Source: a bacterium (lineage in GTDB: Bacteria > ARS69). Taken from it: a DNA stretch of 64,000 bases. Below the pieces are notes generated by a model, which saw only the letters and a list, made by a program, of their open reading frames with translations, ran no database searches and had not been told where the DNA came from. The translations under genes were made by a program, and so were the position numbers. Location: positions 1 through 64,000 of the forward strand of contig JALGZR010000003.1 of the NCBI GenBank assembly GCA_025774805.1. Direction: 5' to 3'. Below are positions 62,471-64,000 of this stretch, in pieces. Positions within the stretch are counted from its first letter, which is position 1. Each line of letters opens with the position of its first letter.

Positions 62471-63760
62471 ATGAGGGTCTTGCCTCACAAGCTCTTCAGG
62501 CACGGCATGGAGGCCGTCTTCTCCCTCTCTCTCGTGCTGATCTGCTTCGTGGCCATCCTGGGACTTCTGAGTCTCAGCTTTCCCCAGGGGATGAATCTCC
62601 GTGACCTGATCGCCCGGGGGGAGGCGGCCTCCCTGCGGGGAAGCTTCCCATCGGACGGTCGGGACGTCGCGATTACGGGCTCGCTGAAGCGACGAGATCA
62701 GATCGCCCGTCTCTCCCGGATCTCCCGGAAGGTGAAGGACAAAGCATCCGACGACATCGCCTGGGAGGACTCCGAGACGGGGATGTCTCTCGGCTCCCGT
62801 CACGCCATCCAGACGTTCGACGATGCCAGTGCCACGATCGCGTTCGACGAGAAGAACGTGCTCGATCTCGCCGAGAACTCACTCATCGTACTGAAGGGAT
62901 TCGAGAGCGCGCCAGACGGATCGGATCGGAAGGCCTCGTTGATCGTTCTCGGAGGTGAGCTGAGAGGATCGATCTCCGGACGAGGCAAGGACTCGCTGCA
63001 CGTCGAAGTCCAGGTGGCGAACGGTGTCGCCCGGATCCGGTCGACGCCCGATCGCAAGACCCCGACCAGCTTCCGGGTGAAGGTGAACGAGGACCAGACC
63101 TCGACCCTGTCGGTCCACGACGGAGAGGCGGAGGTCGTCTCGGGCGGGGAGTCCGTCGTCGTGAAGCCCAATCAGGTGATCGAGGTCCCCTCGACCGGAC
63201 GGCCCTCGGCTCCCCGGAGTCTCCCGAACGCCCCCGCTCTTCTTTCGCCGTCCTCCGGAGCCCGCTACCTCTACCGGTCGCTGCCCCCACGAGTCACGTT
63301 CTCATGGCGCGACGTTCCGGGAGCCAATGGCTACCGATTCGCCCTGGCCACCGACCGGGGGTTCCAGGAGGTCGTCTACGAGACCGACGTCTCGGAGGCG
63401 GAGCTCGCGTTCGGAAACCTGAGCGCTGGCGAGTTCTACTGGAGAGTATCGACGATCATGGGCGACCTCGAAGGGACCCCGAGCCGGGCGCGACGGTTCC
63501 ACATGCAGCAGGACGCGCGGCCTCCGGCTCTTTCCGTGGTCTGGCCGGAGGGGCCCCTGACGGAAGAGAAGATCGTGATCCGGGGAACCACGGATCCGGG
63601 ATCGCGCGTGTTCGTGTCGAACCTCGAGGTCGATGTTTCGGCGACAGGTCAGTTCTCGGGCGAGATCGTCCTGAAGCGGGGAACGAATCTCGTGGTGGTG
63701 GAAGCCGTCGACGAGGCGGGGAACACCACTTACGAATCCCAGACGATCAAAGTCGAATAG
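62471..63760 (+). CDS. FecR-domain membrane-anchored protein with Fn3/Ig-like modules
   Basis: 429 residues. N-terminal signal anchor (about 13-38, GMEAVFSLSLVLICFVAILG). The FecR-like domain spans about 90-235: HAIQTFDDASATIAFDEKNV, LDLAENSLIVLKGFES, LIVLGGELRGSISGRGKDSL and VVVKPNQVIEVPST. An Fn3-like domain (VTFSWRDVPGANGYRFALAT) and a bacterial Ig-like end (TDPGSRVFVSNLEVDV) follow. Proteins of this type bind surface or periplasmic partners. It begins 2 bp after the giant protein's stop and is followed 21 bp later by a membrane sensor gene, so all are probably one operon. Confidence 0.85.
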   Translation: MRVLPHKLFRHGMEAVFSLSLVLICFVAILGLLSLSFPQGMNLRDLIARGEAASLRGSFPSDGRDVAITGSLKRRDQIARLSRISRKVKDKASDDIAWEDSETGMSLGSRHAIQTFDDASATIAFDEKNVLDLAENSLIVLKGFESAPDGSDRKASLIVLGGELRGSISGRGKDSLHVEVQVANGVARIRSTPDRKTPTSFRVKVNEDQTSTLSVHDGEAEVVSGGESVVVKPNQVIEVPSTGRPSAPRSLPNAPALLSPSSGARYLYRSLPPRVTFSWRDVPGANGYRFALATDRGFQEVVYETDVSEAELAFGNLSAGEFYWRVSTIMGDLEGTPSRARRFHMQQDARPPALSVVWPEGPLTEEKIVIRGTTDPGSRVFVSNLEVDVSATGQFSGEIVLKRGTNLVVVEAVDEAGNTTYESQTIKVE

Positions 63761-63781
63761 CTCCCAACGGGTGAGTGTCCC

Positions 63782-64000
63782 ATGAAACCCAAACTCTCGT
63801 TTCCGCTGCGTCTGAGGATTCTCGCGACCCTGCTCCTCTTGGTCACGACGGTGGTCAGCCTCATCACGTTCGTCATGGCAAACCTGTTCCATGACGACAA
63901 GAAGACGTACATCAACGACCTCACCTCGATCGTCGCTCTCAGCACGGCGGAGGAATGCCGTTCGCTGCTGAACGGGTACTCGGAGAAGCTTCGAATCTTC
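63782..64000 (+). CDS. Membrane sensor protein, 5' end only (runs off window)
   Basis: 73 codons are visible. There is a basic N-terminus, a transmembrane helix at about 13-34 (LATLLLLVTTVVSLITFVMA) and the start of an extracytoplasmic helical region (KKTYINDLTSIVALSTAEEC). This start is typical of membrane sensors that continue into HAMP plus an output domain (cyclase, phosphatase or kinase), but the output lies outside the window. GGTGAG upstream of ATG is a moderate ribosome binding site; last visible gene of the surface operon. Confidence 0.7.
   Translation, partial: MKPKLSFPLRLRILATLLLLVTTVVSLITFVMANLFHDDKKTYINDLTSIVALSTAEECRSLLNGYSEKLRIF

Overview
The window is 64 kb of high-GC, gene-dense DNA from a Gram-negative bacterium. 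The envelope proteins show this: several outer-membrane beta-barrels, an OmpA-domain protein, lipoboxes, Tat signals and a FecR-type protein. GTP-type PEPCK, propeller-bearing Ser/Thr kinases, DUF6754/DUF6599/DUF362 families and Fn3-bearing lipoproteins suggest a poorly cultured lineage such as Eisenbacteria, Krumholzibacteriota or Gemmatimonadota. That placement is inference; no rRNA or tRNA gene was seen. Two breaks (near 8.25 kb and 42.2-43.4 kb) are either gene decay or assembly errors. LAYOUT. 0-20 kb: pckG (cut by the left edge); a receptor-type Ser/Thr kinase with a PD40 propeller; a thioredoxin-fold/TPR protein followed by an ECF sigma/anti-sigma pair; a frameshifted TMTC-like membrane/TPR protein; a 3-hydroxyacyl-CoA dehydrogenase/SCP2-type thiolase operon; a CarH-like B12 photoreceptor regulator; a NhaD-like antiporter with a His-rich segment plus an unknown partner; an SDR; a PAS-PP2C phosphatase; and an acidic outer-membrane protein. 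20-29.5 kb: an OmpR/HK two-component system divergent from a lipoprotein and a barrel, then RidA, a secreted protein, an Fn3-sulfatase-modifying-fold lipoprotein, a GNAT acetyltransferase and small proteins. 29.5-33.6 kb: a tight four-gene membrane operon headed by a DUF6754 protein, function unknown. 33.7-36.5 kb: an O-methyltransferase and a Cys-rich GAF/GGDEF protein. 37-42.2 kb: a translationally coupled redox operon of DUF6599, Tat-DUF362, a membrane polyferredoxin with an internal Tat motif, and a Tat aldo/keto reductase with a C-terminal Cys cluster. 42.2-43.4 kb: a HEAT-repeat gene remnant. 43.5-49.3 kb: a 1,731-residue regulator (kinase, STAND-like ATPase, TPRs, GAF, NtrC-type AAA+, Fis-type HTH), then three 20-bp palindromes, a close match to a sigma-54 promoter and an 82-residue secreted peptide gene. 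49.4-55.4 kb: an HDOD protein, DUF4332 protein, TM-helix-repeat membrane protein and REC-GAF-HK-REC kinase. 55.5-64 kb: a surface cluster of two DUF11-like secreted proteins, a giant DUF11/SdrD-B/OmpA/barrel protein, a FecR-like protein and a partial membrane sensor. The strongest candidates for something undescribed are (1) the 43.5-49.3 kb module, which reads as regulator, upstream activating sites, sigma-54 promoter and secreted peptide, although the AAA+ domain has lost the GAFTGA loop and carries Asn at the Walker B Asp; (2) the DUF6754 operon; and (3) the DUF6599/DUF362/polyferredoxin/AKR operon.
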